The notes below the pieces were generated by a model that was not told the DNA's origin, did no database searches, and saw only the letters and a program-made list of their open reading frames with translations. A program made the translations under genes and the position numbers. This document shows, one piece after another, positions 1 to 11,082 of a stretch of DNA of 64,000 nt (position 1 is its first letter; every line of letters starts with the position of its first letter). The stretch comes from Diphasiastrum complanatum (lineage: Eukaryota; Streptophyta; Lycopodiopsida; Lycopodiales; Lycopodiaceae), in assembly GCA_029204225.1 (NCBI GenBank), contig CM055107.1, positions 17,208,809 to 17,272,808 of the forward strand, written 5' to 3'.

Positions 1-354
1 AATGTGTGTGTACATATTCATCAACACCCATCTACTATCAAACATACTAGGTTGCAAAAATTCACAATGCAAAATGTCAATTATCTTATCCTTCTATCCT
101 TGGTCTTGTTGATCCCAATGATTGATTGAGTCATGACCAAAATACTAAAGAGGAATGTCATGCATTCTATTGATAATGAGAGTGTCCATAGTGTTGAAAA
201 TCTACTTAATGAGGACCTTGAATGGACTCTATCAATCCACAAGAGTGATTGATTGCATTACAACCTTCATGAGTCTATCAATCTACAAAGCTAGAAATGA
301 AACAATCTTGATATATAAGCAAAAGCAATCAAAACTAAGTGTAATAAATTAACG

Positions 355-600
355 CGGACTTCACATGTGTGAAGTACAACCTCTGGTATGGCCTAAAACT
401 CTTATAAAGTGATGAGCAATTCCAATGTGTTTGCTCCTAGCATGAATCTCGGGCTGGAAGCAAGTTGTTGAGCTAATCGGTTGTCATAATAGATGATAGT
501 GACCTACTTGTCCTATAGCACTTGAAGCTCCATTAACAACCTCCTTAGCCATAGGACCTCCTTTGTGGTAGAAGTCATTGCTTTGTTGTTGTACCCTTTT
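355..600 (-). pseudogene. Ty1/copia RNase H fragment
   Basis: Reading the minus strand gives a recognisable end of a copia RNase H domain: KAMTSTTKEVLWLRRLL, then YYDNRLAQQLASSPRF, then a degraded stretch matching the usual SKHIxIxxHFIR segment. RNase H removes the RNA template during reverse transcription. The frame contains at least two stops and the pol sequence that should precede it is missing. It has the same strand as the integrase and gag remains at 1.4-4.0 kb and is probably the 3' end of that element, with RT lost in the interval holding the GA repeat. Confidence 0.7.
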
Positions 601-1069
<469 letters not shown>

Positions 1070-1380
1070 TTCAAAAGTGAAACTGATAGAGCTTTATTAC
1101 AATAGATAGGAAGATGATCAAATACAAAGAAAATGGCTCCCTCTTATAGATCTGAGAGGTGAGCCCCCTTCACTCTGATTGGCTACTAAAATTCAATCAC
1201 AATCTTGACCGTCAAGATCACTTTGTGTTTCTTGAGGACAAGTTGTGTTTTCTAACTTAGGAACTTTACAAAAGCCAAGTTCATTAAATAATTATGCTCC
1301 ATGGCACTTATTAGCCTAAGTCCCACACACGCAGGATGCCAACTAGTCGCTTGTTTCTAATAGTTCCGACTCTCTACTTT

Positions 1381-2040
1381 ATTTATGTAGTGTTTGGACT
1401 TATTGCAAGGGCCTCTTGCCATATTTTAGAATATTCCATGTCATTCCCAAAATTAGACAACATTTTTACTTGAATTCTATGGAAGATAGTATACTCACAT
1501 TTAATTCCATGCAAGCTACAAAACCATTTCATCCTTGTAGAGACATATTCTGCTCCATTATCACATGTTATTACTTTGATATTAACCTTAATTTTATTCT
1601 CTACCAAAACTTTGTACTTAAAAGGTTTCAAACAACAAACTCTTCAAAGACAAGAGGTAGGTTCATGTATATCTTGAGTTATCATCAATAAAAATGACAT
1701 ACATTTTTGCACCACCATTAGATGCTTGGGAAAAGCTATGTACATTTGAGTGGACAACTTCCAAAGGGGTGAGTGACCTAGTAGTAGACCTTTTAAAAGC
1801 TAGCTTGTGATTCTTTGAGAGACTACAAGCCTCACATATCTTACTACACTTGGAAAAGAATCTTGGAAGGCCGAGAACAACCTCTATGTTGCACATGATC
1901 TCCATGGATTTGAATTTAAGATGGCCTAACCTCTTATGCCATAGCTCCACTTGAGTGTATTCCTCCTTTTCCATCATTAGAAACATTTGCATCAAGTTTA
2001 AACAGCCTTCCTTGTTTAAAACCACTTGCAATGCTATTCC
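1381..2040 (-). pseudogene. Ty1/copia pre-integrase and integrase fragment
   Basis: The minus strand encodes the zinc-binding pre-integrase region (LWHKRLGHL, then CEACSLSKNHKLAF) followed by the start of the integrase core (GGAKMYVIFIDDNSRYT). A second frame continues the core (VITCDNGAEYVSTRMKWFC, GIKCEYT). Integrase inserts the cDNA into the chromosome. The core is broken by frameshifts, the usual TPQQNGVAER segment is not recognisable, and the C-terminus is lost toward 1.4 kb. It lies downstream of the gag and protease remains at 2.2-4.0 kb on the same strand. Confidence 0.85.
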
Positions 2041-2189
2041 TTAATATTGAGTTTAAAACCACTTGCAATGCACTTTCCATTCCTTAAGATTGAGTTTAAA
2101 ACCACTTGCAATGCATTTTCCATTCCTTAAGATTGAGCAAACACTATGATTGACATAAAAATCAAACCCATTATCCAATAATTGACCAA
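2041..2189 (-). repeat. Short direct duplication in copia pol
   Basis: The segment containing GTTTAAAACCACTTGCAATG is present three times near 2017, 2050 and 2095, with the flanking CCATTCCTTAAGATTGAG repeated as well. This looks like a local slippage duplication inside the protease to pre-integrase part of the minus-strand copia. Confidence 0.75.
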
Positions 2190-3110
2190 CACTTGAAAGG
2201 CTTTTGGTGACAGAAGGTACCTAGAGTACATTGTCTAGATTTAACTTCTTTGAGAATCCTAGACATAAAGGAATCATACCAACACCTTCAATCCTACATT
2301 CTTGATCACTTTCTATAAATATTGACTTCTTAGCACCATGACAAGAGAGTAGAGTTGAGAATGGTTTCCTTTGGAATGTCATGTGGGAGCTTGCCACACT
2401 ATCTATTCGCCAATGTCACTAGTGTTGAAATTTCTTATTGATGTTGATGTGGATGCCATCAAAGATGACTCTTCATCACTCTCCCTCCTCCTCTTGAACA
2501 AGGTTTCTTTGATTTCCCTCTCCTCGTGAATTGGATGCACAATGTCCCTTTTTGCCACAAAAGAAATATTCTAGCTTGGATTTATCCCTCTTAACCTTTC
2601 CCTTGGGAATTGTTTGACCTTCTTCGTTCCTAAAAAGGCTCTCCTCCTTGTTTCTTGCTAGATTATTTTTCTCTCCCCTTCCCCTTTATATATAATTTTG
2701 CCTTCTAATCACCCTCATTCAAGGATAGTGTTCACATCTTACTCTTGACATGTTGATTTCTACACTCCTCAGCTATTAGGACAATTTGGACTAGATTGGC
2801 ATAGTTATCTCCTAATTTATTAAGAATCACTTGTACAAGCTTTCTATCTTGGATCTTATCTCCAATTGAGTCTAGTTCCTTGGTTAGAGACTTGACTCAT
2901 AGCACATATTCTTGTGCATTCTCTTCAATCCTCATGCTTTGTAGAACTTGATTTTTTAGCATAAACATTATAGAAGTGCTCTTGGATTCATAGATGGCTT
3001 TCAATGAATCCCAAGACTCCTTTTATGAGGTACATGAGGCTACTTCTTTGGGTAGATCATTGCTTACATTCATTTTAATGCAATGTAAAGCAAGCCTAGC
3101 CCTACTATCT
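2190..3110 (-). pseudogene. Ty1/copia gag C-terminal half plus protease (second copy)
   Basis: On the minus strand from about 3110 the sequence reads RLALHCIKMNVSNDLPKEV and then ESWDSLKAIYESKSTS, a copia gag (UBN2-type) segment. It is followed near 2560 by a damaged zinc knuckle (FFCGKKGHCASN) and near 2420-2340 by an aspartic protease start, WRIDSVASSHMTF. The family motif is DSGASSHM, so the active-site Gly is Val here. Several frameshifts and stops are present. It sits directly after another gag-knuckle-protease start (3110-4007), so gag is partly duplicated. Confidence 0.8.
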
Positions 3111-4007
3111 ATCCACCAAGGATCTTCACCTTTGGCACTTGATGATGAAAAAGTTGACATCATGAGTGAGTCCTCATGAGAACTCTCTTCCTACTCTTGT
3201 CCAATGTTGGTTTGATCTTGTTCTTGCTTCCTCTTGAAGCATTCCAAGGCATAATGCCCCATCTTGCTACAATAGTAGCATTTGACCTTGGATTTGTCAT
3301 TCTTGGTCTTGCTTGGAGTTGGAGTTGAAGATCCTATCTTGATCTTCAATATTTTCTTGACTCTCCTTGAATGTGGCTCCCTTGCTCTTGGTTTTTCCTT
3401 TGCCCTTGGTGAAGAGTGCTTGATCATGTCCATCATGGATAGAAAGCCTATCCATCCTTGCATTGAAGTGTTGTCTCCTATTCTCCTTGGCCATGAGGAC
3501 ACCTTGGAGGCCTTCAAGTGATGGAAACTTGCTCATTATGGCATATACTTGCACCAAGTTAGAGAAATCAACACAAAAATTATTCAAGATTAGTTGTACA
3601 AGCTCATCTTCCTTTATAGATTCTCCTTGACCCTTAGAACATATGAATGAGCACTCTCTCTCTTCTTTTGGTAACTTTGAAAGATTTGATGCTTCAAGGC
3701 AAGCAACCTTGGAGTTTTCTTTGACTCATAAACCTTTTGAAGGGACTCCCAAGCCTCTTGGGCTGAGGCCTACTTCCTTAAGGAGTTCATTGGCTACATT
3801 CATTCTAATACAATGAAGAGCTAGTTTGCACCTCCTCTTGTATTTAGTGGATTATTGAGGGTGGATAGGCTCATCCTCCTCCGCACTCACTATGTCCATC
3901 AAATATTGCATTAAGAGGTTTGATTCCATTCTTAGTTTCCAAATATAATATTTTGATTTGTTCAACTTGTCACTAGAATCCAAAAGATAAGCATTCATTG
4001 ATGCCAT
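3110..4007 (-). pseudogene. Ty1/copia gag (first copy) with zinc knuckle
   Basis: The likely start is the ATG at 4005-4007 (MASMNAYLLDSSDKLNK, then YYIWKLRMESNLL), the usual N-terminus of copia gag where it binds and packages RNA. The reading is broken by a TAA after EDEPIHPQ and by frameshifts. A canonical CX2CX4HX4C knuckle (CYYCSKMGHYALEC) lies near 3270-3230. After it the sequence reads GEDPWWIDSRA, the start of a protease, which stops abruptly at about 3105 and is joined to gag sequence of the second copy. Confidence 0.85.
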
Positions 4008-4793
4008 CCTCCTTTAAACAAGAGATTGATTCCATAAGAATGGATACACAATAGAAAGGATGCAAGTACTAGTTATCCCACTATCTAGGGACCTAATAAT
4101 GATCAACATATGAATTCTCTTTGATCTTGAGTTAAATCAATTCTAATGAAAAAGATACAAATTGTAATTAGCTTGCTTGATGTAAAAAAAAGACCCAAAT
4201 TGACTCCTCCTTGATCTAAACTTCATAAGGCCTATAAAGATCCAATCAACCTGAAAAAAGATGATATAGTTGCACATAATTTCCACTCTAAATCACTCTT
4301 ATAAGATCAAGTTGAAACTTTGTATAAGAATCAAAACAATCTACTTTCCAAGCACAAGCTACAAAGATCACAATTTTGACAAAAAAAATTGATCCTGATG
4401 ATGAGTAAATACAAAATGCTTTGGAATGAATCAAAATCACTCTTAGGAGGTCTCTCATACACCTTAGAAGAACCTAAATCAGCTCCAAAAGCTTTAATCC
4501 TTCTACCTCTTCAATTCTTGAATGCTACTCCTCGAGATTGTCTCCAAAACTCGCCTTGAATAAAATGTGAGAGAGCAAGCAAAACTTGCTAATTTGATCT
4601 TGCAGATAAGAAATGACTTGAACATGGTTTTAGAAGCCTAGATAACTTTTGATCAGATCCTACAAGAACTCAATTTGATCAATAATGGAGACAAATCATA
4701 GATAATCACAAAGAATCAATCAATGTTTTGAAGTGATCAAAATCTATGATGCTAGTGAATCAAATTGCAAGAATTTACTCATGTCATAACGTA
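4008..4793 (-). other. Copia untranslated leader
   Basis: A non-coding stretch between the gag start (4007) and the primer-binding site (4794-4805) of the minus-strand copia. No ORF of note and no other feature seen. Confidence 0.6.
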
Positions 4794-4805
4794 GATCTAA
4801 TACCA
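4794..4805 (-). other. Primer-binding site (diverged)
   Basis: Minus-strand TGGTATTAGATC immediately follows the LTR end. It matches the initiator Met-tRNA type site TGGTATCAGAGC at 10 of 12 positions. Confidence 0.7.
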
Positions 4806-5097
4806 TGTTGAAAATACAGCAAAAATACTTTAATAAATGTTTAAAATGATGGAGAAAGCACCTTTAATGGATCCAATTGAGATCCTATAGCAAAAACACC
4901 AACCAATTTAGTGTTTCCTAGCTTCACCTTGGCTTGAACTCAGGCTTTAAGGCTCATATTCTTGCAATATCCTTCACACGTGTGAAAGTACAGACTGCCA
5001 TAGGGAGAGTACAGTACCTTAACTTGCTAATCAATCCCACAATTGAAAAGAACTCAACACAAATAGCAAACATCAAGCATATGGATCACCAACAACA
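4806..5097 (-). repeat. Copia 5' LTR, about 292 bp
   Basis: The segment starts TGTTG and ends CAACA, perfect 5-bp inverted termini with TG/CA ends, and abuts a primer-binding site. It is therefore called as the 5' LTR of the minus-strand copia at 0.4-4.0 kb. Its partner 3' LTR is not recognisable within the window. The outer boundary rests on the terminal repeat alone. Confidence 0.65.
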
Positions 5098-5470
5098 TTA
5101 GTAGATGGCCTCTATTTTTCTTAGCACCCCCTTTCCCTTTCCTTGGTTATTCCATGTGGCATGCGCGGGTTGGCTTGTTGGTTGGGCTATTGCTCTGTTG
5201 AGTTACTCACGTGACCCGCATTATTCGCTCAGTGCTCGAAACTTGTCCAAATTTTTTTGATATGGTTTCCACAGTTTTTCGATCCCATCACAATATTTTT
5301 GGGCCCCAATTTTTTACAACATTTCTCTTTGGCAAGTTTTTTCTTTGAATCAACTTTTCCAACATTCATGACTAGGGATCTTTGACAACCTGATTTTGTT
5401 GAAAATTACACTAGGAAATTATATATTATTAAAAATTGACTCAATACATGATGAAAGTGTAGCACGGCTT
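5098..5470. other. No recognisable feature
   Basis: The spacer between two LTRs of opposite orientation. No coding similarity seen. Confidence 0.4.
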
Positions 5471-6101
5471 TGAAAGATTCAACTACTTTGATCATATTTG
5501 CTACATTTCTATATTTGGAAAATTGAGGCCAACTTTGTTTTAGAATTAGAGTTTGACTTTTCAAAGTTCATTAGTCTAAGTTTCATTTGAATAAACACTT
5601 TTCAAAGTGTGGGAAAGTTAGAAGTCGAGTTTGAGTAGATTCAAATTTGAATGTTGGGTACATTGAATCTAGACCCAAAAATAGTAGGGTTAGCATTTTG
5701 GTGGGAAAGCCAATTGGCCAAATAGGATTTGGACCTATTATAAAAGGATGTAACTCGTGGAGAGAATATCTTCTCTCCTATCTATCTTATTTCATGCTTA
5801 TACATGGTTCTCTTGGGTCCTACTATCCATTGGTGCACTATACTTGTGATTGCATGTGTGTAGAATGATCTATATTTGTTATTTTTGGATTTATACATGT
5901 GAAATACAGTAGCTTGCTAGTTTTGTATGGACAACAATAGTACTTTATCTTTTTACTCATGTTTGATCAAGTTCTATTAGAGTTTGCATCTCATTTTGTG
6001 TGTAGATGCTAATTTTTCTACATTGGTGAATTGGTAGAGTAGTTTCTTTTGTAACCCAAGATCTTTTTGTGGATTGGATCATCATTCTGAAATCCTTCAC
6101 A
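5471..6101 (+). repeat. Copia 5' LTR, 631 bp
   Basis: It begins TGAAAGATTC and ends TTCACA just before a primer-binding site. The first about 335 bp recur at 8831-9149 as the truncated 3' LTR. Related LTRs lie at 32209-32753 (minus) and about 62245-62590 (plus). A plausible TATA element (CTATTATAAAAGG) lies near 5737. The sequence around 6020 closely resembles the other family copies. Confidence 0.9.
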
Positions 6102-6113
6102 TGGTATCAGAGC
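6102..6113 (+). other. Primer-binding site
   Basis: TGGTATCAGAGC directly follows the LTR. It is the standard plant copia site complementary to the 3' end of initiator Met-tRNA. Confidence 0.93.
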
Positions 6114-6668
6114 TTTTGTTTCAGGTATGAAAGCGGAAATCATATCTATCAATGATTTGGTGAGAGGATTCTACACCAAAATCAAGTTTTCTACTTTTGT
6201 AGATTGGATCTTTTGTAGAACAAAACCCTATATAAGTTCACAAACTTGATCAGTATTGATTTCTGAATTCACATACTGGATTTGACCATTTTTTGTATCA
6301 TTGGATCAGCGTGGCTAATAGATTGCATAATAAATTTTCAGCATTTGCAGATAGATTTGGAATAATCATTTTTTTGTGATTTTGTCAAAACCCAAATTTT
6401 GATTGGATCTCTAGATAGTGAAATTTTTGGACTTCATTTGAGTGTGTTTCAATCTTAGGAAGTGGCAAAAGTCCTTAGATTGAGGATAGATCATAGGTTG
6501 ATCAAGATTTCATGACTCTATGTGTTGATTTGCTTGGTATAAGTGCTAGAAGAGAGTTTTTGAGAGAGTTTCAAATCTTTGTGATTTCTTTTGAAAATAT
6601 TTGTTGTTGTTAAAAGGAGTACTTTGTGCATAGAAACAAGTTGAAAGAGAAGATCAAGTCATTGCTAC
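6114..6668 (+). other. Copia untranslated leader
   Basis: 555 bp between primer-binding site and gag. No coding. A closely related leader is present in reverse at 31740-32196. Confidence 0.7.
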
Positions 6669-7208
6669 ATGGCAACATCAAGTGGAGTCATGTTGGAAGC
6701 CAATGATAGGCTTACCTCAAGTAACTATTCATTGTGGAAAGTGAGGATGGAATCACTTCTTGAGATGAATGATGTTTTGAATATTGTTGTAGGTTTGGAG
6801 GAGATACTAGCAACACAACAAGATCAAATGAGATATGATAAGAAGGCCAAAAGGGCTCTACACTTTATCAAGATGAATGTTACCAATGAGCTTCTCAAGG
6901 AAGTTGGTAAGTGTACTTCATCTAAGGATGCTTGGGATTCATTGAAGAAGCTTTATGAATCCAAGTCTACTTCTAGAGCGTTGACTCTAAGAAGGAAAAT
7001 CTTTTCTTGTTTGCAAAAGAATGGAAAAAGTCCAAGTATTTTTGTTTTGAGGATGAAAGCATTGAATGATGAGTTGGCTTGCATTGATGAAAGAGGAGAG
7101 CTTGTTCAAGTTATTCTTAATGGATTGTTGGATGCTCATGCAAAAATTGTTCAAAGTATTGCTATCCAAAAGACTTTTCCAAGTCTGATGGATCTTCAGG
7201 AGAGATGA
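6669..7208 (+). CDS. Ty1/copia gag, truncated (179 aa)
   Basis: An open frame starting MATSSGVMLEANDRLTSSNY with the typical copia gag pattern: YSLWKVRMES near residue 27, ALHFIKMNVTNELLKEVGK, then DAWDSLKKLYESKST and LRRKIF. This is the capsid-like domain that would assemble the virus-like particle. The protein stops right after SLMDLQER, where family members continue into a linker and a CCHC zinc knuckle. The knuckle is missing, and protease sequence begins only about 30 bp later, so an internal deletion removed the nucleocapsid part. The frame is open, but the element as a whole is defective. Confidence 0.9.
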   Translation: MATSSGVMLEANDRLTSSNYSLWKVRMESLLEMNDVLNIVVGLEEILATQQDQMRYDKKAKRALHFIKMNVTNELLKEVGKCTSSKDAWDSLKKLYESKSTSRALTLRRKIFSCLQKNGKSPSIFVLRMKALNDELACIDERGELVQVILNGLLDAHAKIVQSIAIQKTFPSLMDLQER

Positions 7209-7215
7209 TGCTTTT

Positions 7216-7758
7216 GTGATGTCTTCATGTATGCTTGTTAATGATGGAGATCTAGATCCTTGGTGGATTGATAGTGGAGCAAGTTCACACATGACTTTTC
7301 ACAAAGAGTACTTCACTTCTTTGTTGCGATATGGAGATGACAAGAGGGCGATATACATGGACAATGATGGTGAGTGTGCAATCAAAGGAATTGGCACAGT
7401 TCCTATTTCTCTCTCTACAAATAAGAATGTTCATTTGGAGGATGTCTTGTTTATTCCATCTATTACCAAGAAATTGCTTAGTGTGAGTCAAATGCTAAGT
7501 ATAGGACTCAAGGTAGAGTTTGATGGAGATGCTTGTTTGATCAAAAGGGAGGATGTCTTGATTGGAAAAGGTAAAAGGCAAGGGAAGTTGTTCAAACTAG
7601 ATGCTTGTGTTATTGCTAACCAAGTTGGATGTGTTGCAAGGGAGCAAATTTCTATTCAAGAGGTTTGGCACAAAAGGATGAGACACCTCAACTTCGAGTC
7701 ATTGGAGGTAACGACAAGGAAGAAGGTTGTGATTGGTCTTCCAAGTTCCTTAAAGTAA
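7216..7758 (+). CDS. Copia protease and pre-integrase (180 aa)
   Basis: The protease active-site motif is intact: DPWWIDSGASSHMTF near residues 13-27. It is followed by the flap region and VHLEDVLFIPSITKKLLSV. The C-terminal part holds the pre-integrase segment, VWHKRMRHLNFESL. Retropepsin cleaves the gag-pol polyprotein. The frame ends at IGLPSSLK, where a stop interrupts the zinc-binding region of integrase. In an intact copia, gag and pol form one ORF. Here the frame differs from gag because of the deletion. Confidence 0.9.
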   Translation: MMSSCMLVNDGDLDPWWIDSGASSHMTFHKEYFTSLLRYGDDKRAIYMDNDGECAIKGIGTVPISLSTNKNVHLEDVLFIPSITKKLLSVSQMLSIGLKVEFDGDACLIKREDVLIGKGKRQGKLFKLDACVIANQVGCVAREQISIQEVWHKRMRHLNFESLEVTTRKKVVIGLPSSLK

Positions 7759-8420
7759 TGTCAAGCATGTTTGTGACTCTTGTGCTTTGTCTAAGTCACA
7801 TAGACTACCTTATACTAGATCTACATAAAGCCTTTTCTACTACATTCAAATATTCATGGATTTACTACAATTAGCAATAGTGGAGCTAAGATGTATGGTT
7901 TCATTGATTATTTAAGTAGATTTTGTTGGATCTACTAATAAAGATCAAGGATGAAGTGTATGATGTCTTTATCAAGTTCAAGAATGCAAGGGAGAACCAA
8001 CTTTCCACAAAGATCAAGTGCTTAAGGAGTGACAATGGTGGTGAGTACATATCTACCAAGTTCAAGGCCTTTTGTGATGAACATGGAATCAAGAGGGAGT
8101 ATACAGCATCATGGACCCCACAACAAAATGGAGTCACTGAAAGGAAGAATAGGACTTTATGTGACAGTGCTAAAGCCATGAGATAAGTGCTAATCTTGAC
8201 AAACCATTTTGGGATCAAGCTTTGTTGTGTGCCAATTTCTTGTGCAATAGGTGGCCGGTGCTATTTTGGATGGAAGAACACCTTTTGAGGTGCTATTCAA
8301 GAGGAGGCCGAGTGTCAACTTTCTAAGAAATTTTGGATGCACGTGCTATGTCAACATTACTCTTGATGATAGGATAGAAAATCCATTAGTGCTCATTGTA
8401 TTTTCATAGGTGATGGAGCT
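7759..8420 (+). pseudogene. Copia integrase, frameshifted
   Basis: Several frames together give integrase: a short zinc-region remnant (SSMFVTLVLCLSHI), GAKMYGFIDYLSRFCWIY near 7885, and an open segment at 7923-8186 (CLRSDNGGEYISTKF, HGIKREYTASWTPQQNGV, TERKNRTLCDSAKAMR). Asp of LRSDNGGE and Glu of TERKN, two of the DDE residues, are present. After 8186 the frame is lost; the rest (KPFWDQALLCANFLCN, then a LRNFGCTCYVN-like segment) is only partly readable. Confidence 0.85.
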
Positions 8421-8423
8421 ATA

Positions 8424-8833
8424 TCATGGATGTCGAAGAAACAAGCCACTATCTCATTGTCATCTAGTGAGGCCGAGTACAAAGCTCTTACACATTGCAC
8501 AAAAAAGAAGATGTATGGATCAAGAGGACGATCAAGGATCTTCACTTGCTGGATTTTTCAGAGAGCCCAATCATCTTTTGTGACAATCAATCAGCCCAAA
8601 GCTTGGCAACCAATCCTATCTTCCATGCTAGGAGCAAGCATATTGAGGTGCAATATCAATTTATGAGGGAGCAAGTCATTGCAAAGGAGGTGGAGCTTCA
8701 ACATGTGTCCTCAAGGGAATGTGTAGATGATATCTTCACCAAAGTATTGGGAAAGGACTTGTTCATGAAGCATAGGACTTCACTTGGAGTGTTATCAAAG
8801 TCCATGCTAGAACTAGTTGAAGAAGGAGTGTGA
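8424..8833 (+). pseudogene. Copia RNase H fragment; RT missing
   Basis: Starting at about 8427 the sequence reads WMSKKQATISLSSSEAEYKAL, the beginning of the copia RNase H core. It then shifts frame into an open segment (8495-8833) with FCDNQSAQSLATNP, HARSKHIEVQYQFMREQV and DDIFTKVLGKDLF. The reverse transcriptase that should lie between integrase and RNase H is absent: the 8.4-kb position joins integrase C-terminal sequence directly to RNase H. A purine-rich run (AAGAAGGAG) just before 8831 is the likely polypurine tract for plus-strand priming. Confidence 0.88.
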
Positions 8834-9149
8834 AAGATTCAACTAGTTTGATCATATTAGCTACATTTCTATATTTGGCAAATTGAGGCCAACTTTGTTT
8901 TAGACTTAGAGTTTGACTTTTCAAAGTTTATTAGTCTAAATCTCATTTGAATAAACACTTTTTGAAAGTGTGAAAAAGTTAGAAGTTGAGTTTGAGTAGA
9001 TTCAAATTTGAATGTTGGGTACATTGAATCTAGACCCAAAAATAGTAGGCCAAGTGGCCAAATAGGGTTTGAAACTACTATAAAAAGATGTAACTCATGG
9101 AGAGACATATCTTCTCTCTTCTCTATCTCATTTCATGCTTATACATGGT
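8831..9149 (+). repeat. Copia 3' LTR, truncated
   Basis: TGAAAGATTC starts a close copy of 5471-5809, with small deletions, e.g. the GGGTTAGCATTTTGG segment is missing. Homology to the 5' LTR stops at TACATGGTT near 9149, so the R-U5 half is lost. Confidence 0.88.
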
Positions 9150-9960
9150 TTGCATGATCTCGAATGTATTTTTGTCTGCTACTATTCGTGTGTCTGATTC
9201 ATTTGTCTATTCAATTTCGCTCTTTGGTTTGATCTTGTTGAATGCTATATTAATCTGTTAATGTAGATCAGCAGTGTCTATCTACACTCTGAAGAATTGT
9301 AGGAATGATATAGCTAGCAGTGACCAGCAATCATATTTGAATTCCTGACGAACTGATTTTGTTCGTGAATGCTTTCGCTTCTCTTTGCTTCGTGTTTCAC
9401 TTTGCAATCACTTGGCTATAAGCGTAAATCAATTTCAAAGCTCACTTAAATTTTGCTTCGTTTCATTTCATTTTGTCCTGTTTTGTTTTTTTGTCTCGTC
9501 TCGTTACATAGCTTGATTGATCTTTTCACGGATGCTTTCGTTTCGTTTCGTTTCATTTCGCGATCTCTATGCTTCCAACATGAATCAATGTCAGAGCTCG
9601 TTTAAGTTTTGCTTCGCTTCACTTCATTTCGTTTTCATTTAGATTTCATCTCGTTTAGTTTTGTTGTGTTACAGAGCCTGATTGATTCAACATGAATTAT
9701 TTTCAAACATAAATAATTCAAGTTTTGAGAAAGTTTTGCGAATCATTTGAGAGACCTTTTATCAGTTTGTCACCAGAGTTTTAGCTTAAATTTGCATTTT
9801 TTGAGCGCATTTTTCGCATCAAAAAATTCTATAAGCATCACTACTCTCTTTCAAAGGAAACTAGATTCATTGTGTACTTCAACTACAAGCTTCCTACAAC
9901 TAGAAAAGCCAAGAATCTTCCCCAAAAAAAAATTTAGTTGGTGATCTTAATAGAACTTGA
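9150..9960. other. AT/T-rich DNA with TTTCG-type simple repeats
   Basis: From 9360 to 9660 there are many imperfect copies of TTTCGTTTCATTTCG-like sequence. No coding similarity is seen on either strand. Confidence 0.5.
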
Positions 9961-11080
9961 AGAAGGTTAGAAAGTTACCATCCTTCTTCTAGCTAATACC
10001 ACTTTTACAAGTAGAGGTGAGGAAGTCCTCCAAATCCAAGGTAGAGCCTCAAATGTCCTCCAAGCAACCTGCAAGCTCCAAGATGCTCCCCAACTCCAAG
10101 CTATGATGCCTCCACCTGCAAGTAAGAATTTGCAAGCCTCAAAGAATCTCTCCTCCACCTGTGTCCCTACTCTTAAATACAAAGATAGATAACAAACTGG
10201 CCTAAAGCATTCACTACCCAACATAGCTAGATCCAAGCTCGAAGCAAGACCTATCTAGCACCCTTTTGCTAACCATAAACAAATCACAAGCATACCACAA
10301 CAGACTATAGCATACTCAAGATCCAAACCCTACTTATGTCCCATACCATAAGCAAGATCCAAACCCTAAGCATACTACACACAAGAAAGTATTCTACACA
10401 CTAGTAGCAACACTAGAGCATAAGCAAAGCAAGCAAGAGAGATCTCTCCTCCCCCCAATGGGCACCCTACTACCCTCATATAGATGGCCCATGGACCCCT
10501 CCAGTGCACTATGGAGTTCCATGCCCATCCAATGAGAGAGAGAGAAGCCTAGGGGAGTTAAAGAACCTCCAAGAACCTCCATAGGCTTATGGAAAGTCAA
10601 GAGACTCCTTCCATAACCTATGACTCATTGAATGCCTGTCTTGTGGGAGTTGGGAACTCATTGGACCCATTGGAAGTGCGCCCTCTTACTAGGTTCCAAT
10701 GCCCAAGTTGTGCATGTATACTTTGGTCCTAGACCATTAAAGTGATATGGTTCAAGGTTGAGGCCCAAGGTTTAGAAAAATAGTCATCCAATAACTTTCT
10801 AATATCTCTCTAGGTTCTATACCTCCATCCAAGGCATAGACACCTACTTGCCCTTTACCAAGGACACTAGTACATTAATCTAAGGCACCTACCCTTAATT
10901 CTAAGGGTACCCCTTGACTCCATACCTCCGACCAAGGTATAGTCACTTGCCTACCCTTATCCAAAGGCAAATACCCTTAATCCTAAGGGTAACTCTTATC
11001 CAAGGGTAACTTCCCATTTAGCCCCCAACACTAAATGGATCAATAGGAGTCTAAAGTACTACTAGTTACATAGGTATGTA
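9961..11080. other. No recognisable gene; short palindromes
   Basis: The short open frames here show no domain I recognise. Near 10885-10995 two near-identical palindromes (ACCCTTAATTCTAAGGGTA and ACCCTTAATCCTAAGGGTA) lie in a CCAAGGTATAG-rich stretch. The stretch may be part of an insertion that truncated the copia protease at 11083. Confidence 0.45.
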
Positions 11081-11082
11081 AC

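Noticed and set aside
10880-11000. Interstitial telomere repeats
   Set aside because: CCCTTA/TAAGGG words are present only as two palindromes, not as a tandem TTTAGGG array.
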